From assembly GCF_026745355.1 (NCBI RefSeq), contig NC_079207.1:35062502-35126501 (forward strand): a stretch of 64,000 bases of DNA, read 5' to 3'. The position numbers and the translations under genes were made by a program. Under the pieces are notes generated by a model that saw only the letters and a list, made by a program, of their open reading frames with translations, did not search any database and had not been told where the DNA came from. This stretch comes from Beta vulgaris subsp. vulgaris (Eukaryota; Streptophyta; Magnoliopsida; Caryophyllales; Amaranthaceae). Below are positions 10,665 to 21,091 of the stretch, in pieces (positions within the stretch are counted from its first letter, which is position 1; each line of letters starts with the position of its first letter).

Positions 10665-12290
10665 AGCTAAGTCTTTCAGAAATTTTTTAATGAAAACGTC
10701 TCGGGACGAGACTAGATTTAATACAATTTAAATCTGCCTCGGTTTTGAATAAAGCTATGGTACTAATTATAAAATCACTAGAGAATTCAAGTGTAACCTT
10801 CATATAATATTTTCTAGAACTGGTCTCTTTTAAAACAAAGAGGAAATCTTCTGGTATTTTTAGGCTATTTTCATCACTTGGGTCGGTGTCGTTAGGGGTG
10901 TCTGTAGTAATATGAGAGGTTAGAAGTTGAATTATGGCAGAGTCATGCTGTTGTTTGTTTTAAGATCTCTTATGTCAGCTTTAATGATTTTAACTTCGGC
11001 TTGAAGATCCTGTATGGTTTTTTCTGGCTTCTTACTAGAACTCCTCTTTTCTAAAATAGAGGTGAAGTTGTATGGTTCAGTGCTTGGGGAAGGGGGGTTG
11101 AGATGTTTTTCTTTAGGTTTTTCTTCAAGGGATTCACGAAGGCGCTCAAGGTATTGTTTTTGTAAATCTGGGTTGCTAATTTCCTGGATAACATCTAGGA
11201 TAAGGCTTTGTTCTTTGGTGATAACTTTTAGGGTATATGGTTCATCTTCTGCTGAAGTTGAGGATTCAATTTCATCAATTTGAGGTCCATGACTCTCAGC
11301 AGAATTATAAGATTCAGTCTCTTCATCAGAAGATTCTATTAGAAGAGCTGAAATTCTTCCTAGAGTCTCATCATCTAGGTCAAGATTTTGGATCTTGTTT
11401 GACACTCTACAATATCTGGCCGTATGACCCTTTTTACCACATTTGAATCAAGTTATGTTTTTAAAGTCAGGTTTCGGGGTGGTTTGTTGGTGTTTCTTAT
11501 GGGTCTTCCATTTTCGTTGCTCAAAAGGTTTTTTATGGAAGACTTTCTCAGTCTTTTTATAAAACCTTCGGATTTTATAGGGTTTTTGGTAAGTGGCTGG
11601 TTTACTACAACTTCCTTTGCAAGTTTTTGTTTGGGGGGAGGAGTTATCAAATTGTTGGCAGAAGGATCCTAAGTCCTTTTTAGTTTCTTTTAACTCCCTC
11701 TGAAGATGTTTTTGAAGTTTCAAGTCTTAACATATTTGAAGGCCTTGTTTAGAGGTTAGGCTAACTAATTCACCGTAGGTTAGTCTATCATAGGGGATGA
11801 TATGCTCCCCAAAGTCTTCCCGGATTATGTTCCTGACCTTTTCTCCTAGGATGGTGGGTAGACATGCTAGGAAGTTTTCTTTCCAAAAGGGTTGGTTAGA
11901 ATCTTCCGTAAGCATAACCCTACTGAGAAAAGTATTCTTATACCATTGAAAATCACTAAGTTTTTTGCATCTAAGATTGGATAAAAGATCTGTGTTTTTA
12001 TCTCTTAGATGGGAGGAATCTCCAATGAAATGTAGAGATAAGGTAAAGATTAGGGTCGAGACAGAATCTTGGGTTGGTTCTCCATTCTGGTAGAGAATGG
12101 GAATCCCATCTTTTGTTGTTTGGATAGCATTTAAAATATCTAGTTGTTGTTGTTTGGTAAGATAGAAATCCCACCATACTTTTTACCGGCCAGAGAAGCC
12201 TGCAATTAAAAGTTCTACAACCGTTTTATCTGACGTACCAGATTGGGTTTTATAAGCATATGAAGCCATGGTCATCTTTTATAAAAGGTT
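10665..12290 (-). pseudogene. inverted pararetrovirus capsid-protease segment
   Basis: Read on the minus strand from about 12290, the sequence shows a capsid-like region (a conserved stretch around 11915-11730 with ACLPTILGEKVRN), a basic Lys-rich region full of stops (11720-11450), and a zinc-knuckle remnant near 11440-11400. The knuckle's first Cys codon is now a stop; CGKKGHTARYC remains. An acidic Ser/Glu-rich tail (11405-10932) follows, then an aspartic-protease-like stretch near 10720-10790, where the usual Asp-Thr-Gly-Ala core is replaced. Several stops and frame changes make it non-functional. Its orientation is opposite to the movement segments on both sides, so the viral sequence was rearranged after or during integration. 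Confidence 0.62.
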
Positions 12291-12387
12291 TAAAATTTGG
12301 TGTTCACAGGTTTGTAGAGGTAGTAAGTCCCAAAAGAGGCGGTCAGACCATAGGGCTACACCTTGTCTATGGCAGGTAGATTATAGG

Positions 12388-13014
12388 GCTTGTACCAAGT
12401 GTTAATCGTTGTTTAAGTTCTGTTCCAGAATCACGAGTTCTATTTGGAGCAAAGGAACTTCATCCTCTTCTCATGGTAGTAGCAGTAAAGCTAATAAGAT
12501 GGTGAAAAATGAAACACGTACTCTAGAAAATCTTGAACAAAGTATTGACAATTGAGAAATACCCAGAGTCAATAAAGACCAAATTTCTAAAATGAGTAGA
12601 TATATTATTTTTAAAACATATTATATTATCATAACCCAAGAACGAGATATACATTTAACAAAGCATATTGATACTATAAAATTGTTTTCAGCTAAAACCT
12701 TGTAAAAACATGTTGAAAAGGGGTATCGTTACATCCATATAAGATTGGTTCAAGTAGGCTTAAAACCTCTGACAAAAGAAGGATTGAATTCTTCTGTCCT
12801 TGTGGCTCTTAGAGATGGACGATTCAAAGACTTTAATGATTCCTTAGTAGGTACAATAGAGTCAAGCTTATGCATGGGTCCAGTCTCGTTCTATTGTTAT
12901 CCAAATTTCAGTGTCTCTTTAAGTGATAAGAATATCTTATCCTCCTTGCTTTTACGAATTAAAACTCATAATTACATAGTGTTTGATGGTTCTATACCAG
13001 TAGATTGGATCTAG
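12388..13014 (+). pseudogene. pararetrovirus movement protein segment, copy 2
   Basis: From 12388 the sequence repeats 9014 onward (both begin GGGCTTGTACCAAGTGTTA) with scattered differences. It carries the same movement-domain blocks up to about 13010, where it stops short of the conserved tail and switches to RNase H sequence. Stops interrupt it near 12560 and 12705. The two copies differ enough to be distinct viral lineages or to have diverged for a long time. Confidence 0.68.
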
Positions 13015-13364
13015 AAAGTCCATTAAGTTTAGCAAACCCTAACCTATCTAAAATTGTTGAAACAGATGCCAGTGTCAAAGGTTACGGAGGTGTCTTAAAA
13101 CAAGTCGATAATGGAAAAGAATACATTATCAAGTTTACCTCAGGGCACTGGAATGATACCCAGAAAAAATGCTCTTTTATAAAACAAGAAATGTTGTCAA
13201 TTGTTCTGTGCATTACCAAATTCCAGTCTTATTTATTAAATAAAAAATTCCTCTTACGAGTTGATTGTCAAGCTGCTAAAGCTCTTTTAAAAAAGGATGT
13301 CCAAAACATTGTCGCAAAACACATTTTTGCCAGACGGCAGTCTATTTTAAGCATGCATATATAA
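13015..13364 (+). pseudogene. pararetrovirus RNase H fragment
   Basis: A plus-strand frame of about 115 codons begins mid-domain. It shows RNase H features: ETDASVKGYGGVLKQ near the start (first catalytic Asp), KQEMLSIVLCITKFQSYL (helix with the catalytic Glu), and RVDCQAAKALL (third acidic position). In pararetroviruses RNase H removes the RNA template during reverse transcription. The reverse transcriptase that should precede it is absent, so the movement segment abuts RNase H by deletion. It ends in AT-rich sequence at 13365. Confidence 0.66.
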
Positions 13365-13599
13365 TAAATATATATATTATATTTATATAAAGCATGTATC
13401 TAAACCTGACATAATTAGAAAACATCTCACGCACGCATCGTATAAAGTACTCAAAATGGTATTATTACATATAATATAATATTCATAATGTACTACAAAT
13501 TAAGTTATAAATAAGTACTAAATTAAAAAATAAACATATGAAGTGATTGTAGCTAGTAACATAATCCTACCAAAAAAGCTCAAAGCCGCGACATCATCC

Positions 13600-13705
13600 T
13601 CACATACAAATGTCGGTAAGGTAGCGTGCTAGCAAATCCCGAACCGCATTTATCTCGGAGGTGGTGAAAGAATCCTTCCTTGGCTTTCCCTTTATGAACA
13701 CCTTA
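13600..13705 (-). pseudogene. C-terminal exon of a CACTA-encoded protein
   Basis: On the minus strand an open stretch with KGKPRKDSFTTSEINAVRDL ends at a stop (13600-13602). An acceptor-like TTTCTATAAG lies near 13706. Strand and position match the transposase relic at 15938-16277, so it is probably the 3'-most exon left of CACTA-2's own gene set. The family assignment is by context only. Confidence 0.4.
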
Positions 13706-13789
13706 TAGAAACATTCATAACGAAACACACATATATAAGAAGTCAATAATAAGATTAACTGCGGGAGGTTAAAGAAATTAAAGTTGAGC

Positions 13790-14525
13790 TAAGAAGTCAA
13801 ATATTGGCCTGAAATGACCTTCATTTACCCAAATTGGGTTTCAAAGCATGATAAATGGTTTTTCTTGACTTTAATGTTTATATATGTAGCTATTAGTACT
13901 ATATATGTCTTAACATGTGGCTAAATGTGAGAATTTAAGGAAAATGAACATGAAAGTCTAAAATCGGCCCTAAATGACCTTCATTTACCCAAATTGGGTT
14001 TCAAAGCATGATAAATGGTTTTTCTTGAATCTAATGGTTATATATGTAGCAATTAGTACTATATATGTCTTAACATGTGGCTAAATGTGAGAATATAAGA
14101 AAAATAAACATGAAAGTCTAAAATCGGCCCTAAATGACCTTCATTTACCCAAATTGAGTTTCAAAGCATGAGAAATGGTTTTTCTTGACTCTAATGGTTA
14201 TATATGTAGCTATTAGTACTATATATGTATTAACATGTTGATAAATGTGAGAATTTAAGGAAAATAAACATGAAAGTCTAAAATCGGCCCTAAATGACCT
14301 TCATTTACCCAAATTAGGTTTCAAAGCATGAGAAATGGTTGTTCTTGACTCTAATGGTTATATATGTAGCTATTAGTACTATATATGTCTTAACATGTGG
14401 CTAAATGTGAGAATTTAAGGAAAATGAACATGAAAGTCTAAAATCGGCCTTAAATGACCTTCATTTACCCAAATTGGGTTTCAAAACATGAGAAATGGTT
14501 TTTCTTGACTCTAATGGGGTGTGTG
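13790..14525. repeat. 160-bp tandem array, about 4.5 copies
   Basis: The unit contains AAATCGGCCCTAAATGACCT and GGTTTCAAAGCATG and recurs at 13813, 13973, 14133, 14293 and 14453, a constant 160-bp step. Copies differ by a few percent. Two more diverged relatives of the same unit occur at 15525-15880. The array is internal to CACTA-2 and has no coding potential that I can see. Confidence 0.9.
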
Positions 14526-14559
14526 CAGTGAGGGGGGGAGGGCTTCTTTGTCTTCTTTC

Positions 14560-15195
14560 ACCAATCAGAACCCAATCAGAACCCAAATTGGGTTTTTCTT
14601 GTTGGGGGCTGCATGATTGAATTACCCTGATTGATGCATAATTCTTCGAATAGACTGCATGATTGATTCAACCTCAGATATGAGAAAAGATCCATCGGTT
14701 TTCTAGTAGCAGTAAATGCCACACTAGTAGAATCATCATTTGGTCCCCAATGTTGCTTCGGGAGCCGATTCATCCTACCTTCCCACTCACTAGAGTTCGA
14801 AGAGCCCCAGCCACGACCTCCTTCAGGGCGTTTTTTCTTCCAGCCTGACCCGCCTGACTGTCCCCATGGTGACTATAACTCACACTTATTTCCAGCATTA
14901 TCCTTTGGTGAGTCCCAATCAGAACCCAAATTGGGTTTTTCTTGTTGGGCACATCCAAAGCATAAGCAAGAAAGCGCTGGTGACTGGAATATGGACAAGG
15001 CCTCCAAAGGGAAAATCGGCAATTGGGATTCCAAAACATTAGAGTTCCTTTGGTTGATTTGAGCTGTCAGGACCCCCATGATCATTAGCACTTTGTGCAG
15101 ATTTCTTCAAGGTTGAGTCAATTGGCTGTCCCCAAGAAGCTTGAGATTTGGAATCCCAACTGCCGACGTCACCTTCAGAGGCCTTGTCCCACCCA
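14560..15195 (-). pseudogene. NRPE1-like fragment: captured fragment of NRPE1 (RNA polymerase V largest subunit), C-terminal region
   Basis: NRPE1 is the largest subunit of RNA polymerase V, which makes scaffold transcripts in RNA-directed DNA methylation. Its C-terminal tail binds AGO4 through WG/GW repeats and ends in a DeCL domain. Minus-strand reading from 15195 gives GW-type text (GSWDSKSQASWGQ). After an inverted piece it gives WDSPKDNAGNK, then SPWGQSGGSGW, KKRPEGGRGWGSSN and SSEWEGR (14875-14775), then a spacer with VAFTATRKPMDLF (14750-14690), and VESIMQSIRRIMHQSG (14685-14620), which is how I remember the start of the NRPE1 DeCL region. A stop follows. Frame changes and stops break it several times. 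The block 14945-15050 reads as repeat text on the opposite strand, so part of the fragment is inverted. It lies inside CACTA-2 and is not a working subunit gene. Confidence 0.68.
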
Positions 15196-15505
15196 CCCCT
15201 GCACTGCCCTCCCCCTGCACCCCTGCACTGCACACCCCTCCCCCCCTGCACACCCCCTCCCCCCTGCACACCCCTTACCCCCTACCCCTACGCTGCACAC
15301 ACCCCTACACTGCTCCCCTTGCACTGCCCACCCCCTGCACACCCCCTGCATTGCCCTCCCCCTACACACCCACTGCGCTGCCACCCCACTGCCCCGTGCA
15401 CACCCGTGCACACCCCCTGCACACCCACTGCCCCCTACACACCCCTGCACTGCCCTCCCCCACTACCCCCTGCACACCCCCTTACACAGTCTCCCACCCC
15501 CGCTC
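15190..15505. repeat. C-rich minisatellite (CCCCTGCACAC type)
   Basis: About 310 bases built from CCCCTGCAC / ACACCCCCTGCA words. All three plus frames and one minus frame are open simply because of the composition. The tract abuts the NRPE1 fragment and may have expanded from its Gly/Gln-rich coding repeats. Confidence 0.85.
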
Positions 15506-15519
15506 AAAACTAGAAATAG

Positions 15520-15885
15520 GCCTGACATGCGGCTAAAAGTGAGAAAATAAAGAATTGGAACATGAAAAGCCGAAATCGACCCAAAATGACATCCACTTAT
15601 CCAAAGTGGGTTCCAATACATGTGAAGCTAGTTTAGTTGATTGCAATACATATAGCGATCCGAATAAGAACTAAACATGCCATTACATGCGGCTAAAAGT
15701 GAGAAAGTAAAAAATTGGAACATGAAAAGCTGAAATCGGCCCAAAATGACATCCACTTACCCAAAATGGGTTTCAATACATGTAAAGCTAGTTTAGTTGA
15801 GTACTTTACATGTATAGATACTAATAAGAACTAAACATGACATTACATGAAAGTAAAAGTGAGAAACTAAAGCGAGTTACCTTCA
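15520..15885. repeat. two diverged copies of the 13.8-14.5 kb tandem unit
   Basis: Two units share GAAATCG-CCCAAAATGACAT and TTTCAATACATGT with the 160-bp array but are longer (about 178 bp apart) and clearly diverged. They show that the array was once more extensive and is now interrupted by the NRPE1 fragment and the C-rich tract. Confidence 0.7.
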
Positions 15886-15937
15886 AACGCCAAAATCCTG
15901 AATTTGAAATTGAGAAGTCGAGCCTTTTGCCACCTTC

Positions 15938-16277
15938 TTATGAAGTTTCAACCATTATCCCTTCCCCATGATCCGCGCGCATGTCATTTGTTGCTAACTC
16001 CACATCATTGACATTGGCGTTGGGAATGGTGAAAGGCGGGGTGTCTTCAAAAGCATCATATTCCTCCTCATCCTCAACATCACCCACTCCAAGTATACTT
16101 CTTTTTCCCGGGACAACATTTGACCACTTCTTATCAGAAGGGTCAGTTACATAGAATACTTGCTTAAGTTGTGATGCAACCACGAATGACTCTTCACTTT
16201 CCCGTAACCGACCCAGGTCTATTGTATATCAATATCTTGAACCCGCCCATTGTACCAGGCACTTCGTTAAAACATTA
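15938..16277 (-). pseudogene. CACTA transposase C-terminal relic (DUF4216-like)
   Basis: The minus strand reads ESFVVASQLKQVFYVTDPSD followed by GKRSILGVGDVEDEEEYDAF. This is the pattern I know from the C-terminal (DUF4216-type) part of plant En/Spm transposases, where a residue block ASQ-KQVFYV is typical. The reading breaks just upstream near 16225 and is cut at 16278 by the LTR retrotransposon. Beyond that insertion only a short continuation (22966-23010) can be guessed. The catalytic tnp2 part is missing, so CACTA-2 cannot supply its own transposase. Confidence 0.68.
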
Positions 16278-18146
16278 TGTAACACCCCCAAATTTCCCTC
16301 TTTGGAAAACTTATTTTAATATAAAACTCCTTGAGAAACTTGAGAGTATTACTGCCACGTGATAACGTTAAAGGCTTTAATACTAACTACTAACTAAACT
16401 TGAAACTAATGCAGCGGAAATAACTTAAATAACTTCTCTTTATTAATATAAACTTTATTGTACAACTATATGACAATGGATTAAAGAAAATAAAATAACA
16501 ACTCCTTGACTAATTAGGATTCCTCACTAGCTCCCCCATATGAAGTATGCATCAACCTGTAAATCTGCTCACCAAAAGGGTCATCACAGGGACAAAGCCA
16601 TAAAACAAAACAAAACAAAATGCGTGTCAGTAAAAATACTGAATACATGTATATGCGGAAATTTAAATACTTTACTAAACATTCAAAATACTCATATAAA
16701 CCTTCCTTGGATACTTGAAATAATTTGTATAAAACTCCTTGGATACTTGTATAATATAAAGTATATAACCTTGATAAAAATCCTTTTTCCTTGCCTAGGT
16801 ACCTTGCCTAAAGTGTGCACACCCCCCAAGTTTAGTATTCCTTACTGAGTCTATTACGAGGGGAACTACCTTGTCCACATGACTTATCAAAAAGTACATG
16901 GGTAAATAATATAATAGCTACCGTTCTTGCTAATAAATAACAAGCCGTGGCCTCTTTATAATTTGTGATCATAAAAGATCATATAACTAATAAAAATCCT
17001 TCTGAAATAATCCTCCTTTAAAAGAATAATAATTCTTTAAACTTAGCCATATAAAGGCATATAATAAAATAATAACTTGTTCATGAAATAATCTTGAAAA
17101 ACTTTAATTATACATGGGAAAATAATAACTTTTATAATATTAACAAAGCACAACAACAAATAACATTGCACTAGTTGTGCGTGATTGCTCTAGAACCCAT
17201 ATAATTTGGAAAGTATGACAATTTTAAGAGTAGTAAACTGACGCAACCAAACTATAGCTTATAAAAATCAAAGTGACGCTATAATAAGTTTAAAAGCATA
17301 TTACCATGGTAACTACTAACGTTTAAGCATGATCATAGAAACTCATTAAGTTTCATATATAACAAAACTCATAGAGACGTATTTCAATCTAAAATAATAA
17401 CCCTAAACATGATACTACGCAAGCAGAACAACATTCACAGATCTACATATACACGCACCTTGAATAATAATAACTTCTAGGGAGAAGAGAAAAGGTAGGC
17501 TAAGAGGGAGAGAGAGTTTAAACTTGAGAAAAGAGATTTATTTCTCAAATTTGGTGTGAAGAATATGATGGGTGGAGACCCCTATTTATACTAGTTGGGT
17601 AAATAGGATAAGAATAGGAATAGGAACTAAAAGATAGATTTTTGAGAAAAGATAATTATTTTAGCTAGGATAAACTATCTTTTATGATAATATAGCTAGA
17701 ATAGAGGAATATTCCATAAGATAAATAGTCTAGATGCTAATTAACCAAAAGATAAAACAACCAAAATAACAAATTAACCAAAGGATAAAACCACCAACTT
17801 TTGATCATAAAACTTAGCTCCCCGGCGTTGTTGATTGAAGTCAACTTTGAAAATTTTCTTTTTTTTTTTTTTTTTTTTTCTTTTTTATATAAATTTTGTA
17901 AATCCTTTTTGAAATTTCTTTTTAAAATATTTTTAATTTTATTTTGAACCAATTACTTGAATGTAAAACTTAGGAAAGTTAGGCCCAAAATTCATTTGGG
18001 CTAAAATTTGTTTTAAATACCCAAAACCTTTCTTATAAAAGTCTTTCTAATAAATAATAAGCCTTTTTAGTAAATAAAACCTTTTTAAAAACTAAAGCTT
18101 TTATAAAAATATAAATAATAACTTAGTAAAAATACGGAGTATTACA
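16278..18146 (-). repeat. LTR (3' LTR in element orientation)
   Basis: 1869 bp, TG...CA borders. Contains a poly-T/poly-A tract near 17860-17880 and a TATTTATACTAG stretch near 17583 that could hold the TATA box on one strand. It is matched nearly base for base by 21092-22960. Confidence 0.92.
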
Positions 18147-18172
18147 GACTACCCCCCTTAAAAGAAGTTTCG
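18147..18172 (-). promoter_or_regulatory. polypurine tract of the LARD
   Basis: On the minus strand TTTTAAGGGGGGTAGTC precedes the LTR start. It is the priming site for plus-strand DNA synthesis. Confidence 0.7.
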
Positions 18173-20142
18173 TCCTCGAAACTTAGAGCAGGCAAGTAAG
18201 AAATAAAGCAAATAATTCACCTATACCAATAATTTTCTATTGATGTAAGTTGGCTTACTTAATAACTCATAAAATAAGTAAAAAATTAGGTCAAAAATAA
18301 CATTTTAAGTTAAAAGCGCGAAACTCTATCGCATTCTACCCCCTTTAAAAGGAGTTACGCCCCCGTAACTCTCTAAGGCTTAAAACTTGACATAAAATCA
18401 TTTACCAAATTTGTAATATAAAACTTCGTAATACAACAATAAAAGAGTAGTTGCTTGAAATGTAGTAATAAAATCATAACACTTTCAAAAATAACTTTTA
18501 AGCTTTAAAAAAATTTAACCTCTATTTCAAAATATTAATAATAGAAATAATTGCCTTCAAAATAGATAAACATAATAAAGGAGGTATTTGAATAAGTACA
18601 AAAGGGTATAGTTTATGACAAACTGAAAATTTTGTAAAACTTGAGTACGGAAATTTTCCCAAATTCTTGAAATAATAAAGAATTACAAATACTGATACTA
18701 GAGACAAGTCTTGTAGAACACTATTTGAGAAAATACTAATATATTATCATAATACTATAATATATTGAGAACAAAAGAACTTTATAAAACCTTTCGTAAG
18801 CTTTACTTGAAAATACAATATTTAAATAACCTTTTCTTTCTGTTTGTAAAATACGTTTGCTCAGTTTTCCATAACTCATGAAGGTCTCACAATGAATATC
18901 ATAAAAATATTACCCTTGATCCTACTTTATTAGAAATCAAATTCAAATCAATTCAGCATTATTCACAAGCAAAACTTGTTAGTATATATACTAACACAAC
19001 ATATACTTGAAGAAAAATAGACTTCCTTACTTAGGTCCTCAAAACTAAAACTCCTTGAAATTCATCTGCAATTTTTTTCTTAATGTACCATAATTAATAT
19101 TCTCTCAAAAATAGACAGTACTCAACTAGGACTTGAGATAGTAAATAAACAATCTTTTCCTGAAAATTCATACAATCTTCATTTCAATAAAATCGACTCC
19201 TTCACGTAATATAAATCAATGCTTAAATCCATAATATAAAAATACGACTATTCTTTCCAAAGTCAATTACCTTGATTGACTAGTTTCTTCCCTTTTTCTC
19301 CTTTATTAAGCTCCAGATTTCTCCCAAAAGAATATATTTCTTCTATTATTAGAGTCACTTAATTATTTCAATAAGTGATATACCTAATCCTTATAATCAC
19401 TCTATCTTTCATATTGCCAAACCAACAATTATACACTATCCTTCAAGCAAAAGTTTAAGACTACTCCCAAAATAGTACTTCTCTTAACACCAATAATCCT
19501 CAAAATCAACTTAGAATACATTTGGAGAATTCTAGTATATATCTTACTCCGCCTTTTAAAACAAAAATGATCTGAAGGGACCTGCTAAAGTTCAAATATG
19601 GTGTTACTTCGTACTTTCTTTGCTTAACTATAACAACGATAAATCCTTTGCGATTCAGCATAGGGAAAAAAAATCCTTAATTAAATCCAATCTAATTCAA
19701 ATATGGTATCTCATATACCTGTAAGGTCCTCATAATATTCCTCATTTTGTCAGCTTTCAAAGGTTATCTCTATATCATTGCTAAGATAGTGTTGAGTATA
19801 TCCATAAACAAAATATATAACTTATCTAAATCTTAATAATTCCTCCACGCCGGTATAAACCATTGACCTCCTAATTCTTGTTTCCACAAATAAGCAAATT
19901 TTCCTTCCTTACTCATGTCATTAAACATTAAAGATCATCCAACTACATAAAACTTAAAATGACTAATTTCACAATTTTCAGCACATAATATAATGTATTG
20001 CCTTCTCCACTCCTACTAAAAAAAAATAACTACTAAACTTCTTTACTTCAAAGGAATAAACTAGAATAATCTTCACCTTTAATGGATCTCAAATAGTCAA
20101 CTTGACTTACTTTGAACTCATAGGTTCTCCTAACACTTATAA

Positions 20143-20173
<31 letters not shown>

Positions 20174-21076
20174 CATATCGATGCTTTACACAATGTATAT
20201 AGATCACTTTGCATGAATTGGATCACATGCATACATGTCATATAAGACATTGAAAAAAACCAAGTTCAACTCATAGAAAATATACATGCCAAAAAAAATT
20301 CGTAAGAGATAGTAATCTCACAACTTGCAAGTAGCTTTTCTTAATAATATGTCATGAAAGACAGAATAATAACTCTATTTTTATAATAAACAATAAACTC
20401 TTTCTCTTGCTTATGAAAAATACAAAGATTTTTCATATTAACTTGACAATAAGTCAAACTTTCTTAAAATATATTCAAAATAATCATATTACAAATAGAA
20501 TAATAAACACTAAACAATTCTTTAAAAAAAAATCAATACTTTATAAAAAAAGTTTCAGCTTTATAATTCAAATAAATATATATAGATTTATAAGATAAAT
20601 ACGGATTGCATGTTGAAATAATCAAAATAAAAATAACATTTGAACTATAATTTCAAATGAATCGAAAAAAAAGTTTGTTTGATATTCTTGAAAAATACAT
20701 ATATATGTATGTGATCAAAAGAGTTGTTTATTTGAATACTAGGCTTAGTGTATGAATAATTAGTCGAGTGAGTTCCCAGGAAAGAGAGGTGCGGCACAAA
20801 CGGCCAACTTAAGTACCAAGTCTTTCCTTAGCCAGAACTTTCCTCAGAAAATTAAATCCACATACTTATTCCGTTCTTCAAAATATAAATCAGAAAATAT
20901 TTATACTTGAAAATATAAGTATTTGCTTAAAAAGAAAGAAGTAATTTTTTTTTTCACATAATATAAAATGTCAAAAAAAAAAATGTAAATAGAATGCGAA
21001 ACTCTAGCTTATATGCCCTTCCTAGATCTACCCATACTCTCATTAACTGTTTATTTTATTTTGAAAAAGAACCTGA

Positions 21077-21091
21077 AAACTGATACCACTT
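21077..21091 (-). promoter_or_regulatory. primer-binding site of the LARD
   Basis: The minus strand reads GTGGTATCAG next to the LTR end. TGGTATCAG matches the 3' end complement of plant initiator tRNA-Met. The match fades after nine bases. Confidence 0.7.

Noticed and set aside
15095..15550. Three long overlapping plus-strand open frames and one minus frame in the C-rich tract
   Set aside because: All arise from the repetitive composition; no start context, domain or conserved frame.
16540..16848. Open frames of 65-105 codons within the LARD LTRs
   Set aside because: They lie in both LTR copies with frame-changing indels between them and show no domain; not genes.
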